Shown here: in pieces, positions 49,542 through 61,680 of the stretch
Layout of the letters: each line of letters opens with the position of its first letter
Position numbering within the stretch: position 1 is the stretch's first letter
Assembly: GCA_019022495.1 (NCBI GenBank)
Contig: JAFEKR010000014.1
Coordinates: 682,001 to 746,000 of the forward strand
Length of the DNA stretch: 64,000 nt
Direction: 5' to 3'
DNA from: Epichloe hybrida
Lineage: Eukaryota; Ascomycota; Sordariomycetes; Hypocreales; Clavicipitaceae
Translations under genes and position numbers: made by a program
The notes under the pieces: model-generated
The model's input: the letters and a program-made list of their open reading frames with translations, nothing else
The model's database searches: none
Told to the model about the DNA's origin: nothing

Positions 49542-50933
49542 GTCGCCAGCTCCAGGGGATCCGCTATTTGCTCAATCGACTGAATCAAAGCTGTCCACGG
49601 CGAGAACGACGAACAGTGCGACTTGGTGACGATTTGGGTTATAGGGGTCTCCGTGAAGCCATCAGAAGATCGTGGTCAAGAGAAGAGGCTACCGAGAGTC
49701 AGCGATTCCGCCGGGTATTGATACGATATGTCGAGTGTATACGGAAACCAGTCGGTCATTCACCACACGGCAAAGACTCACCAAAAGGAACGGCTCCGGT
49801 GAAGAGGAATCGTGGCAGAGCAAATGATGAACGCCGGGCTCCGAAACAAGATGCAAGACAACGAAGAACAAACACGCAGTGGCTCGCAATGCTAGAAACG
49901 GACAGGCAGAGGGAAAGGACCGAGATATCGCTGCACTGCAGGTGATTAGTATGAACAAAATTGTTGATGCAAGAAGTACGATGGAAATGAGCTGGGGCAG
50001 ATTCGTAGCCAGCGTTTACTGCCATCACCGCACGCCAAGCAGATTTGGTGGTCTGGTGGGATCTTTTGATGCCGGTTGGGGAGCGAGTGGTGCCGCCTCA
50101 CATTGTTTACCTGGGGTCCAACGGAACCGGGAGCAAAAAAAAAAAGGATATTGGAGGGATTGGTCAGGACAGCTCCTTCTCTCCTGGCTTGGCGGGAGCG
50201 GATTGGCGGGACGAGGGTGGCGGGGCGACAGGGGCACGTTGAGCAGGCCAGGGCCAATGTGGAAAGGCGTTAGTTGCTTTGGGCTCCAGTGGTTCCAGTG
50301 GTTCCAGTGGGCTTCAGAGGGTTTCAGTGGATGCCGACAGCCACCACGCCGCTACGGTTGGTCCCGCCAAGTCGCCAGAGCTTGCGGGTTTGTTTGCACT
50401 ACCTACATACAGTGGGGTGTACTGTGAAGGAGCTCACGGCACCGAGCAGACTTTTGAACAGGGAAATATCGCGCATCTGTTCACAGCGGAACAGTTGGTA
50501 CTAGCTTTTCAACTCGACTCACCAAAGGCCGACGATTTCCAAAATGGCCTCTCACGCTATTACAACTCGCGATCCGATATTGTCGAATGAGGAGTCCGTA
50601 TTATAGACTACTCCGTATTTTATCGACTTGATGGAGGGGACTGGGATTGTGCAACGTGGGAAACCTGTCAACGCTCTGCAGGAGAACACCCCCGGCGCTT
50701 CCGGGGACATCCTGGGCCATATGTATGTCCTTGGATGGTCATCGAAACATGCAGCTCACTGCATACGGAGTACAGAAGCCGTTTTCGATGCCGTGGCAGC
50801 AAGGGTACGAAAAGTTTCCATGTAGTGTCTCAAATCAACCTGGCACCCCAGATGATGATGATTCAAGGCACGCTGACGAGGGGAAATGCCGTGTTCATGC
50901 GAAAGACACGAACGACTTCCTCTGTGCTTACAG

Positions 50934-50991
<58 letters not shown>

Positions 50992-52168
50992 AAAAAACCC
51001 CTTGCGCCTCCGCTTCCGCGGTGCAATGAGCGCAACGAAGCCAGGTGGCCTTCTTCGCGTCCACTTGTCTGCTATGGATTTGCGCTCCACCCACAGCACC
51101 CCTGGTCGAGTCGGTGAATAACGACAACTTGTCCCACCACGCAAGGGCCTTGCCAGCGGCTAGGCAAGCTTGACACTCAGGATGACGTTTCACTTGACGA
51201 GGTAAATTGTGATTATTCTACGGACTACGTGCTATGTGGTGTTTTTTGTCCGGTCGGTCGGTGTCTGTTATTCTTTCCCACCTCCGTAACCGATGCGGTT
51301 TGTGTGAGGGAGCGATTATTTCCCAACAAGCCGGCAGAAATAGCTGTCGGACCAAAATGGTGGCAAGGAGCCAAACCCTTTGTAGAAACCCAGTTGCTCT
51401 AATAGCCCCCCCCTCCCCCCCATTTGTTGTCCTGGCAACAGTGCATGACAGGTGACGTATAGTAGCGCCAGGACCCCACTTCTAGTCTGTTCTTCGACAG
51501 GGGTGGCAGTGGCTGGCTGCCAAAGACTCTGCAAGGGATCCACGCCATTCATCAATGGGCTACCCTGGACTTTTCGTAACTTTCTTTGAATATGTCGAGT
51601 ACGACTGGTGAGCACCTATGACATTTAGCAGCAGAGTAAGAGGGCAATTAGTGACGTGTGATGTTCTTAGACTTGGCACTCGCGATCGCTTGGGTGCAGA
51701 GAGAGAACCCGGCCCTGGTTGCACCACGTTTCTTGATGATATTCCTACTCTTTCCCGCAAATTTAAACAAAAACATCACATGAGTAGTAATATACTTCGA
51801 ATACAACTGCACATCAATCAATGACGCTAGCCATGTATTAACATTGACATCAGCAGATTCATATGTCATACAATTCCGAGTTCCAGAACGTAGCCACGCC
51901 AGAGGGGTATCAATTCATGCCTCCAACAATCAGTCTCATATCACAGATTATACACGTAGACATGGACCACACTCCGTCCCGGAGTTCGCTAATATTCAAA
52001 GTCACTTCACGCCGCAGGCCCCCCTTGCTGTCCCACGCCAAAAAGATGCAGCAGGACATCTACCACCCGAGCCAAACCCTCAGTTGCACGAGTGCCCGTC
52101 CAGACTAGCCAGACTACGACTTCCAAGAGAAGCAGGATGCTCTGTACAAGGAGCATCGCAAACACTAG
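49542..52168. other. 2.6 kb intergenic region with a CA microsatellite
   Basis: Apart from the (AC)n array it holds GGTTCCAGT/TTTCAGTGG short repeats near 50287-50332 and frames that only reflect the repeats. No gene supported. Confidence 0.5.
50937..50987. repeat. (AC)n microsatellite
   Basis: About 25 uninterrupted AC dinucleotides followed by an A-run. It makes artificial Thr-His and Val-Cys open frames on the two strands. Confidence 0.97.
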
Positions 52169-53272
52169 TCACAATTTCTTGATGCGGTTATTCGCCACGT
52201 CCAACTTCTTGTGTACCCTGTCCACATCCTCGTCTAGCTGTGCCAACATCTCCGTCTGAGCATCAACCTCGTCTTTGATCTGGAGACCCATTTCCTTTTG
52301 ACGGCGAATGATGGTTGTCAGTTGGTCGAGGTTAAGATCCTGATCGGCGAGCTCTTTCTTCTGCAGGAGGAGGACGCCCTCGTTGTCCAATTCCCTAGTC
52401 TTGGCAGTTTCGGGGAGCGGTGCGCCGAGAACACGACCTGCTGGACGGCCGCCCTTCAGAAGGGCTGCTTTCTCAGCGGTTGCGTTGGAAGTAGCTGTGG
52501 ATGATGTGCCCTGGCTACCGCGGGCGTTGCTGCTGCCAGACGAAGTGGGCATGCTATTGCACAGCTTATCGAGGGCGTCCCGCTCCATTCGTGCCGTGGA
52601 CACGAGGTCTCTTCGGCGGCGGAGCTCCCCTTCTCCAAGGCGACTTGACTCTTGCATCTTGCGGAGGCCATCGGACAGTCCGCTAACGAGGGTGCCCGCC
52701 TTGAGGAGAACCTTTTTTGCGGCAGAACCTGCTTCCGCCGTGGCCGTGGTGTTCCCGCTCTCAGATGCAGCGTCTCGCCGCGAGAGATGCTGTCTGGCCT
52801 CATTTATGTTCTGCTTGAGCTCTCTGTACATGTCCAGCCACGTCTGCGGATCGGCTGCCCCCGTTGCCGCTGGCCTGACCATGCCTGAAGCCGATACAGC
52901 CGAGTTGGTGGCGCTCGATGAGCTAGGGAGGTTGAGAAACGCCCTCCACGCAAAGGTGTCTCGCCACCGTCGGTCGGGCGTTTCCGCTATTGCTCGCAGA
53001 TACTTCTCCAGGCCAGCTTGTCTGACGCGCGTCAAGTCGGGTGACCGGACTGTGGAATTAAGCCAGTGCTTGCCGGGGAGAGGCTCCGGCGGCGGCGAGC
53101 CAACCTGCTCGACGAGTGTGCTGTGTAGTTTGGCAAAGTCCGAGTACCGCTTTTGTACGACAAATGATCGTAGAGGCAGTCGAAGAGTGATGTTGTATAG
53201 CGTATAGGGTTTGGATGAGCCTTCGTCAGAGACGCTCGTGGACGGGATGGCGATTTCGGGTGGCGGAGCCAT
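52169..53272 (-). CDS. VAM7: Vacuolar SNARE Vam7 (PX domain plus t-SNARE)
   Basis: Single exon, 367 aa from the ATG at 53272 (a longer frame starts with GTG only two codons earlier). The N-terminal PX domain (about 1-115) has YTLYNITLRLP, the phosphoinositide-binding RYSDFAKLHSTL, PLPGKHW and RQAGLEKYLRAI. A variable Ser/Ala-rich middle carries helices (LKQNINEARQHLSRRD). The C-terminal ~65 residues form a Qc SNARE helix (DNEGVLLLQKKELADQDLNLDQLTTIIRRQKEMG...LDEDVDRVHKKLDVANNRIKKL). There is no transmembrane anchor, as in yeast Vam7. It acts in homotypic vacuole fusion, recruited by PI3P. Confidence 0.95.
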   Translation of the reverse strand: MAPPPEIAIPSTSVSDEGSSKPYTLYNITLRLPLRSFVVQKRYSDFAKLHSTLVEQVGSPPPEPLPGKHWLNSTVRSPDLTRVRQAGLEKYLRAIAETPDRRWRDTFAWRAFLNLPSSSSATNSAVSASGMVRPAATGAADPQTWLDMYRELKQNINEARQHLSRRDAASESGNTTATAEAGSAAKKVLLKAGTLVSGLSDGLRKMQESSRLGEGELRRRRDLVSTARMERDALDKLCNSMPTSSGSSNARGSQGTSSTATSNATAEKAALLKGGRPAGRVLGAPLPETAKTRELDNEGVLLLQKKELADQDLNLDQLTTIIRRQKEMGLQIKDEVDAQTEMLAQLDEDVDRVHKKLDVANNRIKKL

Positions 53273-54269
53273 GGCCACAGGGTGCGTATGGCTTGCGTAG
53301 ACTGTAACGCGTTTCCGTCTTTCTGCTTCTATGAGATTTCGGGCAGAATATTATTTGGTGGAGAGTTGGTCCGTGGATTGAAGAAGTTGGATTCACTATT
53401 GCTTTGCACGGCAGGGCAATGGTGATCCCCTGGACAAAAGAAGTTCCAGAATTCGCCCCTCCTCGAGGACCAAAATAATAAATGACAGCTGAGTCGTTGC
53501 AATTCAGTCGTCCCGATTGCCGTCGATATGATAAACGGGAAATTTCTAATAGTATTCGCTGCGTACCCAATACAGAGGGGGTATTTTCAAATGTCGAGGG
53601 TGGAATGTTGGCGCAGCAATGGTGACGACTTGATGTTACTCCATGCTAACAGTCTTTGGACCAGCAGCCGATGTGGGGTTGCAATACCACAGCTGGTTGG
53701 CCAGTCAGCAGCTTGTTGATTTCACCCTGCCCTGTTTGGAGCTGGCGAGGCTGACAGCTTTCCGCGAGGGTTTCCATTTAATTTAATCAATGCATGCTTC
53801 ATCCTGGAAAGCAAGTATTAAGATGACCATATGCCATAATGCATCAATTTCATACTTTCGCATAATAGCAGCTAATTTTCGTATAACCGCCTGACGAGGA
53901 CCTCCTACCCTAGATGAGACTCACCCTCCATGGTTCACACAGCATTCGGCCTGAGTCGGCCTGAGTCGAACCGCGGGCACATGGCTTGACGTCCCAGACC
54001 TGAACACCCCTAGGCTGTCCAACCTCACTCATTGTTTTGATCTATCGGGCAGTCTGACAACTTCTTCTAGAGAACGTAGTATTGTGCACCCAGAACCCCT
54101 TCGTCAGCTCATTCAATGCCAGTCATAAAAGCGTCGTGCAGCGACAGCCAAAAAGCGTTGCCGCCAATTTCTCGCTCCTCCCCATGGATTTCCATATGCA
54201 TTCGAACCGTTTTGTGGTCGACCTACCCCAAAGGAAAGAGAATTTCTACAGCTTCACGTCGATGGCACT
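53273..54269. other. 1 kb intergenic region
   Basis: Promoter of VAM7 on the left and 3' region of the EB1 gene on the right. A 10-bp direct repeat CGGCCTGAGT occurs twice at about 53948-53967. No gene. Confidence 0.5.
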
Positions 54270-55286
54270 CTAGAACGTCTCCTGGTCGTCCAGTGGCTCG
54301 CCTTCCTCAGGAATCTCAAAGCCTTCCTCTGTAGAATACAGGATAAGTTGAATCTGCTTCACTAAGCCATCCTCCTGCTTCTCCAGCTCTGGATCCTCAT
54401 CGACAGCCTGCTGAATAAGCAGTTCGATATCACGGAGCTTGCTGAAGTAGAAGTCTCGCTCGCGCTCGAGACCAACGACGGTTTCCTTGAGGGTGCTGTT
54501 TTCCTGTTGCAGCGCGGCAGATCCGGGACCGACACCTGCTGTCTTCGCCCGGGGAGCGGCTGAGGCAGCACCGCCTCGTCGGGCGGCACCAGTAGACATA
54601 GGAGTCCTGGTAGCAGCAGCGCCAGCGCCAGTGGCGGGAAGGGCGCCGCCTTTGCGTCGTGCAACAGCATCGTAGTCATGATCGGGGAAGTTGAGATCCC
54701 AAAACCTTTTGGTCCACTGCAAGAACTCCAGATTGTCCTGCATCTTGCACTTGATCAGAGCCTCGACGGGAATAGGTTTGTCAATCTGGTGTTTGGTGAA
54801 AGCATCTAAATTGCAAGTTAGAAAAAATTGCGCATCCTCCAGTCATTCAAAGACACGTAGCCGCGCCGCACATACTCTGTAAAACTTTGAAATTTTGCAC
54901 ATATGCCCATTCCCCGTTGGCGTTGAACTTGACCCTGGACATTGGCAAATCCATGTATATGCTGTCGAATACCTGGCAAAGAGCAGCGCTGTTCCGAAAC
55001 AAGTCAGGAAAAAATACTTCTTGTTCAACCCACGTTTGAACCCGCGACCGCATTCATTCACCGCACAACAGTCTGTGATGTCTCCCTAACACCTCGCATC
55101 ATGGAAGTCGGGGAGTCGCTTAAAACTTACCCAGTACCGCATTGCTCAACCTTGGTCATGTTGAGCTGTAAAAGGCTGTTCAACCATTGGATAAGTTCTT
55201 GTCTGTGCCCAAGCGTGTCAGATTTTGTTTGTAAAGCGTCGAAATAATTTAACACTGCGCGGCAACACCAACCTCGATTCGCCCAT
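54270..55286 (-). CDS. EB1-family microtubule plus-end protein (Bim1/Mal3)
   Basis: Four exons: 55286-55273 (only 14 nt), 55202-55131, 54988-54876 and 54805-54270, giving 244 aa. Splicing yields MGESRQELIQWLNSLLQLN and a complete calponin-homology domain (KVEQCGTGAALCQVFDSIY, FKVLQNAFTKH, KCKMQDNLEFLQWTKRFWD). A basic Ala/Arg/Gly-rich linker (130-165) follows, then a coiled coil with the EB homology FYFSKLRDIELLIQQ and an acidic end finishing DDQETF. EB proteins track growing microtubule ends and recruit partners through the EB domain. The usual EEY/F tail is replaced by QETF. It is divergent from the helicase gene, 622 bp away. Confidence 0.93.
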
Positions 55287-55908
55287 TTTGTCGTGTCGTG
55301 TAATGAGATCGGCGGTATGAAGGGGTGTTTTTTTTGCGTGGGGGAGCCGGCCGAGAGCTGGAAAGGTCGCTAGTGCGCGCAAGAGATGGCACGATAATTG
55401 ATTGCAAGCGGCGACAAAAGCTGCGGGCACCGAGGAAAGAGAATAGCAATATGAACTTCGGAGATGTCGCTGGCTGTCGTGCTGTGGGTAGCCGAAACGG
55501 GTCGAAGCTGCGATGGAAGGTGAGCCGAAGAAATTAAAGTGTTGACATGAGGAACTTTGGAGCCTCCCTCCCAGACCCCGATCTGGCGGGCGAAGCTGGT
55601 GGAATCACCGGTCGTCCAATCAACCGAAGGGCTCTGGGCGACTCGCTCGCAAATCGGGAAAACAACGGACTTGGGCAGCCAGACCCCTCAATGTTGTCGA
55701 TGCAAATTGGCCAAATGGGGAAATTTCACGTACACCGCCAAAATTTCTAGCGGCAGAAAAATAGCAACTGCAAGCACTTTTGGATGGGCTTCTGTTACAG
55801 ATTTTGTACTGTGGTGCGAATTTGCGTTGGGTTTGCAAACAGGCACGCTGTCATCCAAACAAGATCATACAGAATACCTTTGCCTATTATCAGAAACAAG
55901 GGCCCGAC
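55287..55908. other. Divergent promoter between EB1 and DRS1
   Basis: About 620 bp serving both starts. A T8 run lies near 55328. Open frames extend in from the helicase side but have no ATG context matching family N-termini. Confidence 0.5.
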
Positions 55909-56463
55909 ATGGCGCCTGTACACAAGAGAAAGCCAGTCGAGGACGAATTCGTCACGACTCTTTCCGATAACGAGGAGGGCCCGCTCGAGGAAGAGACCAT
56001 ATCTCAGCCGCCACCGAAGAAAAAGACAAAGACTGGCAAGAAATCCAAAAAGGCCAAGGAAGACGACAATGATGGCTCTGAGCAGGAGGAGCTCCATGGT
56101 ATTTGGGGCCGCAACGAGGACAATGATGGTGCCATGGACTCGGACTTTGAGTTTGTGGAAGACGACGCTGGTGAATTTGGCGAGGACGAGTTCGAAGGCT
56201 GGGGGTTTGAAGGGGCTAAGAAGGGGATCTCTTCTGACAAGAAGATCGTTGACCTGGACGACATTATTCGCCGACGACGGGAAAAGAAAACCGGCAAAGA
56301 CGAGGTGGAGACCGGCGAGGTAGAACAAGATGATGATGAGGAGGACAAAGACGAAGACGATGAGTCTGAAGCGGACAATGATATGGATGTTGCCATGGAC
56401 GATGGCGATGATGAAGTATTGGCCAACGACGCCTTTGGTATGAATGCCGACTCCGAGGCGGAA

Positions 56464-56495
<32 letters not shown>

Positions 56496-58389
56496 AAACG
56501 ACAATGAAAACGGTGAAACGTCAAGGAAAGCCAAGCCGTCTGGTAGTGAAGATGGCGACGATGAGCCTGCGTCAGACAACGACTCGGTAGCCACCCCGGT
56601 CCAACATCCTGATGACGCTTCCGATGGTAGCGACGACGAGGATGCCGAAGAGCAAGCGAAGCGAGATGCATTTTTTGCGCCGGAAGAAGCTAGAAAGCCT
56701 GGTGATAAAGCAGCCGCGTCAAATTTCCAAGGGATGTCTCTTTCAAGACCAATTCTTCGTGGTCTCGCAGCCGTGGGCTTCAACAAACCCACACCTATCC
56801 AAAGCAAGACAATCCCCATTGCTCTCATGGGCAAGGACCTTGTCGGAGGTGCAGTCACCGGCTCCGGCAAGACTGGTGCTTTCCTAGTCCCCATTCTCGA
56901 ACGATTGCTCTTCCGCCCAAACAAGATCGCCACCACTCGTGTCGTAGTGCTAACTCCCACACGTGAATTGGCAATGCAGTGTCATGCAGTGGGCACAAAG
57001 CTTGCTCGATATACCGACATCAAGTTTACGCTGGCTGTGGGTGGTCTCAGTCTAAAGGCACAGGAAAATGAGCTTCGACTACGACCCGATGTAATTATTG
57101 CCACCCCCGGTCGATTCATCGACCACATGAGAAACTCTGCCAGTTTCAATGTCGACACTGTTGAGATCTTGGTACTTGATGAAGCTGATCGTATGCTCGA
57201 GGATGGATTCGCCGATGAGTTGAATGAAATCCTCACTACCCTGCCCAAGTCGCGCCAGACTATGCTCTTCTCAGCCACCATGACATCCACTGTCGACCGA
57301 CTCATTCGAGTCGGCTTGAACAGGCCAGTAAGATTGATGGTTGACTCGCAAAAGAGGACCGTGACTACACTGGTGCAAGAGTTTGTACGTCTTAGGCCGG
57401 GGCGAGAGGAAAAGAGGATGGGCTATCTTGCACACATTTGCAAGACCTTTTACCATGAGCGAGTCATTGTTTTCTTCCGTCAAAAGAAGGATGCTCACCG
57501 AGCACGCATTATTTTCGGTTTGCTTGGGCTATCGTGTGCCGAATTACACGGTAGCATGAACCAAACACAGGTAAGCTGACAAAACTGTGTCGTCATCGAA
57601 TCTTTTCTTGACCAGGCGGTGTTGTTGACGAGGCTACTGCAGCGTATTTCCAGTGTGGAATCATTCAGAGATGGCAAGGTGTCGTATCTGCTTGCGACAG
57701 ACCTTGCCTCGCGTGGTCTCGACATCAAGGGCGTCGATACTGTCATCAACTACGAAGCGCCACAATCACTCGAAATCTACGTCCACCGTGTCGGCCGAAC
57801 TGCTCGTGCAGGAAGAAAAGGTACAGCCGTTACCTTGGCTGCCGAGACGGATCGTAAAGTTGTCAAGGCTGCTGTCAGGGCAGGCAAAGCCCAAGGAGCC
57901 AAGATTACCAGCAGAATCATAGCACCCGCAGACGCAGACAAGCTGCAAGAGGAGATTGACGCCATGGAGGATGACATTGATGAGATTATGCAAGAGGAGA
58001 AGGAAGAAAAGCAGTTGGCCCAGGCGGAAATGCAAGTCAAGAAGGGCGAAAACCTGATTGAGCATGAGGCGGAAATCAAGTCACGCCCCAAGAGGACGTG
58101 GTTTGAGACAGAGCACGACAAGAAGAAGTCAAGACAGGCTGGCAAAGACGAGCTAAATGGCCTCAAGGAAGGACTCAAGAAGAAGTCTGCCAGCGGCAAG
58201 CTCAGCAACAAGGATAAGAAGAAGCTTGACTCAAGGGCCGAACGGGTCGACGGTGGCCGGGCTTGGAAGAAAGGCAAAGGCGATGCTGCGGCCGCGGCCA
58301 AGGCTAAACCGGGAAAGGGCAAAGGAAAGAGCGGTGGCAGAGGCGGTGGCAGAGGCGGTAGCAAGATGAAGGGCAAGGGAAGAAAATAG
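55909..58389 (+). CDS. DRS1: ATP-dependent RNA helicase Drs1 (DEAD box)
   Basis: Two exons, 55909-57570 and 57616-58389, joined by a 45-nt intron; 811 aa. A long acidic N-terminus has a run of 13 Glu near residue 187 and Lys-rich nuclear-targeting patches. The helicase core has the Q motif ([14 protein letters not shown]), motif [23 protein letters not shown] as [11 protein letters not shown], then after the intron [11 protein letters not shown] and [13 protein letters not shown]. The C-terminus is Lys-rich and ends in Gly-Gly-Arg repeats. By orthology it works in the nucleolus on 27S pre-rRNA processing for the 60S subunit. The start at 55909 is chosen because conserved acidic/basic N-terminal sequence begins there; an upstream in-frame extension is not protein-like. 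Confidence 0.94.
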
Positions 58390-58947
58390 ATCTGTGGGAA
58401 GAGATGTCAGAGAACTAGAATTTCTTGTAAATACAACTCAGCATGGCGGTATAGAGATGGGTTTGATGTGATTTTGGTGCTCTGGCTGGTGTAGCTTGAC
58501 GTAGACGATGTGCCAGGTTATCTACCCCGTCATGCTGATGTTTTGTCTCTCCCAATGTACATGTCAAATTATTGTAGCAGCCATATTCACGAGTGCGCCC
58601 GTCTTTGCACACGAAGAAACGACAAGTAAATAGTTTATGCATCCTGTTTACGCCCGGCCATAAAGTAGGTGATGGCAGAAGGAAAAAAAAAGCGGAATCC
58701 TGAGTGGGCCGGGCCACTTGTACAGTGGGTGTACACTTGCGCAGGAGGCGGGATTTGGGGGCCAAGCCTGACGCCATCCGCCTGCTGCGCCGATCAGGTG
58801 CCGTGCCGCCATCCCCACTGGCAACTGCCCACTGCCACCACCACCGGCACTTGAGCTCGCTGCCAAACGAACGACTACCCACGGATATATATATATATAT
58901 ATATACGGACCATAACACGCCCATCTACCGCGCACTACATACCGCGC
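58390..58947. other. Promoter region of the App1-like gene
   Basis: Holds a (TA)n run at 58885-58905, 43 bases before the chosen ATG, which may serve as a TATA region. No gene. Confidence 0.5.
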
Positions 58948-61680
58948 ATGATACTCGAGACGCTCACAGGAAAAAGACAAGATAGAAAAGAGAGAGACAA
59001 GCTGGCGCCCTTTCGATTCCCGGTCTTCCCCGTCGCCAGGCAAAGCCGCCAGATGTTGCTTGGCGCTCGCCCACCCCGCCCCTCATCTACACCTCCCAGA
59101 GTACCGAGAATATCCCTCAACAAATATGTGAAGGCGAACCCGCCAGAATCTTGCAGGGCAAAAAATATGCTTCCATTCGCCGGAACGGCCCCGGGCCCCG
59201 GCCAAGACGCAGCCAATGTGTCGCAGGACGTCGGCGAGAGGGGGGAGAGGGGAGAGAGGGGAGAGAGGGGGGAGAGAGGCTATCGCCGGAGGAAGCTGGC
59301 GGCCATGGCTGGCAATTTTTACCGAAGCGGACAACAAGCAGTCACGGACCTCCGCGACTCGTACGTCCAATCGAGAGGGAGGGGCATGGATGATTTCGGA
59401 ATCAACGAGAGCACACACATCCCCGGCGCATTCCCCGATGTGGCCATCACGTCCCAAGGCAACGAGCAGATGGTCTTGTTCCCTTCGTACGGCAAGAGGC
59501 ACGTCAAGAGAGACTGGACACAGGCCGCGAGAAACCAAGCCTCGTCTGATCAATCGGCACAGACAGACGAGGAGTGGTGGCGTCAGGAATGGGAGAAGCA
59601 TGAAGACGAGAAAGCAGTCGTTGATATCGATACCAGAGGATGGATATACTCGCCACACGTCGGGCCCATGACGAGGAGGAACCGCATCCTAATTGGTCTC
59701 GCACGTCAGTTGAGCGGCATCTCGGCCCCTAGGACTGACCCGGCACCTGGATCAACCACGGGCGGCGGCATTGCCGGCGAACTGAGGACCCAGCATCAGA
59801 TACACGAGGCAGTTCATGAGCAGGAGAAGATTGCGAAAGAAGCTGCTGTGATTGAGAAACGCGGCCAGGAAGAAGAGCGGGTGGCATACGCTGGCGGATA
59901 TAGCGAGCAGCCGAAAGATAATAACAACCTCGGCGTTGACGCCGCTGCCGTCCCGCGACATCGACGACGCGGTAGCTACACTCCAGCTTCCGCACAAGAT
60001 AGCCCGGCCCTTTCGGCTCGACAGCCGTCTGGTGTTGGTGAGCTCACCGAAGCGGAGCTTGCTGTCGCCAATGCAAACCTGATGGCTCGCGTCGCGCCGT
60101 TCTTGACAAATCCGCTTGTCGCCATGCCCATCACCATGTTCTTCTACAACGAGACCAAGTCTCAGTCGAAAACCGTCTTGACTGACGACGCCGGCCACTT
60201 CAACGTTCGCGCTGCGCTCGATTTCATCCCGACCCACGTCAGGGTCCTCGCAAACGAGAAGCTATCGGCGACGCAAGAGGTCAAGATCACAGAGCCGGCA
60301 GGCATCAGCCTGATTAGTGATATTGACGACACCATCAAGCGCTCCAACATCTCAGGCGGCGCACGTGAAATCTTCCGCAACACCTTTGTGCGGGACCTTG
60401 GGGGCCTCTGTATTGAAGGCGTACGGGAGTGGTACACTAACATGCACACGATGGGCGTCAGCATGCATTATTGCTCCAACAGCCCGTGGCAATTGTTTCC
60501 CGTATTGGCCAGCTACTTCAAGATTGCTGGCCTTCCACCTGGCTCACTACATCTGAAGCAGTACAGCGGAATGCTCCAGGGAATATTCGAACCCGTTGCC
60601 GAGCGCAAGAAGACGACGCTCAACCGACTTATCAAGGACTTCCCCAGTAGGAAGTTTCTCCTCGTTGGTGATAGCGGCGAAGCTGACCTTGAAGTATATA
60701 CTGAGCTGGCACTGGCGCATCCCGGCCGAGTCATCGCTATTTTCATCCGCGATGTCACAACCCCAGAAACACTCGGATACTTTGACCCGGCCTTTGGCTA
60801 TGCTCAACGTGGAGTATCGAGCAGTACGCTCGATGAAGACGGGAGAGCAGGCCATGTGAACCAGGCGGCGAGACAAAACTCTGCCCCTGGTGCAGTCTTC
60901 TCTCAAGAAAAGGCTACCACGGGCCCTGTGATGGGCACCTTGATTGACTTCTCTGATGAACCCGAGGAAGGCAAGCTTGATGAAACGGCCGCACTTGCAC
61001 AGATCAAGCAGCAGAACTCTGCTCGAACTGTTTCTTCAAGCAGCGCCACTGAGCAGCACGGCGCTCGAAAGCCACCTCCCCCACGACCCGCAAAGCCGGC
61101 TGCGTTGCGAAGCACTCCCGCCCTCGTCAACGTCTCCGAGATGAACGCAAAGGCCGACATGCCTCCGCCAAAGCCGAAGCGGCCACAGGGTCTCGGCCTC
61201 GCGGGGCTGGCGACGATTCCGAGCGCCGGCGACGATCAAGACGCCACCCCGAAAGCCCACAAACCTGCGTCTCCCATCAAGCAGGATCCCGTGCCGCCTC
61301 CTCTGCCTAGACGCAGATCAGGCCTCAAGAACCTCAGCCCCCGTCTCTTCGGCCGGGGAGGATCGTCCGCCAACGCCGACGTGGACTATGAGCCGCTCCC
61401 GCCATCTGCGGCTGCGGCCGCGCCCCCTGCCTCCTTTGGCTTCAGCTATTACCGATCGGGCTCGCGATCGGGCTCTACCACCCCGCCTGGTTCGCCCACG
61501 CTCGGCGCCCAAGGTGTCAACAAGAAGCTGGAGCTGTGGAGAAGGCGGCTCATGCGAGCTCATGAGCAACTCGATAGCCAGGGTGTTGTTCTTTACACCT
61601 GGCGGACGGGACACGACGTGGTGGCCGAAGCCATGGGGATTGTCAAGCATGCACAAGAGGAGATGCGGAGGAGGCGATAG
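58948..61680 (+). CDS. APP1: App1-type phosphatidate phosphatase
   Basis: Single exon, 910 aa. The core domain (DUF2183, PF09949) contains the HAD-like DxDxT motif as SDIDDTIKRSN (D458, D460, T462). It also has YCSNSPWQLFPVLASYF, FPSRKFLLVGDSGEADLEVY and HPGRVIAIFIRDV. N-terminal part: IPGAFPDVAI and MVLFPSYGKRHVKRDW, conserved in orthologs. The C-terminus is Pro-rich (PPPPRPAKP, PPPLPRRRSG), suited to SH3 binding, and ends with a basic helix. In yeast App1 dephosphorylates phosphatidate at cortical actin patches during endocytosis. Residues ~95-110 are five GER triplets from a purine-rich 12-base repeat. The start is uncertain: several in-frame ATGs precede the conserved region. Confidence 0.88.
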   Translation: MILETLTGKRQDRKERDKLAPFRFPVFPVARQSRQMLLGARPPRPSSTPPRVPRISLNKYVKANPPESCRAKNMLPFAGTAPGPGQDAANVSQDVGERGERGERGERGERGYRRRKLAAMAGNFYRSGQQAVTDLRDSYVQSRGRGMDDFGINESTHIPGAFPDVAITSQGNEQMVLFPSYGKRHVKRDWTQAARNQASSDQSAQTDEEWWRQEWEKHEDEKAVVDIDTRGWIYSPHVGPMTRRNRILIGLARQLSGISAPRTDPAPGSTTGGGIAGELRTQHQIHEAVHEQEKIAKEAAVIEKRGQEEERVAYAGGYSEQPKDNNNLGVDAAAVPRHRRRGSYTPASAQDSPALSARQPSGVGELTEAELAVANANLMARVAPFLTNPLVAMPITMFFYNETKSQSKTVLTDDAGHFNVRAALDFIPTHVRVLANEKLSATQEVKITEPAGISLISDIDDTIKRSNISGGAREIFRNTFVRDLGGLCIEGVREWYTNMHTMGVSMHYCSNSPWQLFPVLASYFKIAGLPPGSLHLKQYSGMLQGIFEPVAERKKTTLNRLIKDFPSRKFLLVGDSGEADLEVYTELALAHPGRVIAIFIRDVTTPETLGYFDPAFGYAQRGVSSSTLDEDGRAGHVNQAARQNSAPGAVFSQEKATTGPVMGTLIDFSDEPEEGKLDETAALAQIKQQNSARTVSSSSATEQHGARKPPPPRPAKPAALRSTPALVNVSEMNAKADMPPPKPKRPQGLGLAGLATIPSAGDDQDATPKAHKPASPIKQDPVPPPLPRRRSGLKNLSPRLFGRGGSSANADVDYEPLPPSAAAAAPPASFGFSYYRSGSRSGSTTPPGSPTLGAQGVNKKLELWRRRLMRAHEQLDSQGVVLYTWRTGHDVVAEAMGIVKHAQEEMRRRR

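Noticed and set aside
50940..51121. Thr-His and Val-Cys repeat proteins
   Set aside because: Produced by translating the AC microsatellite.
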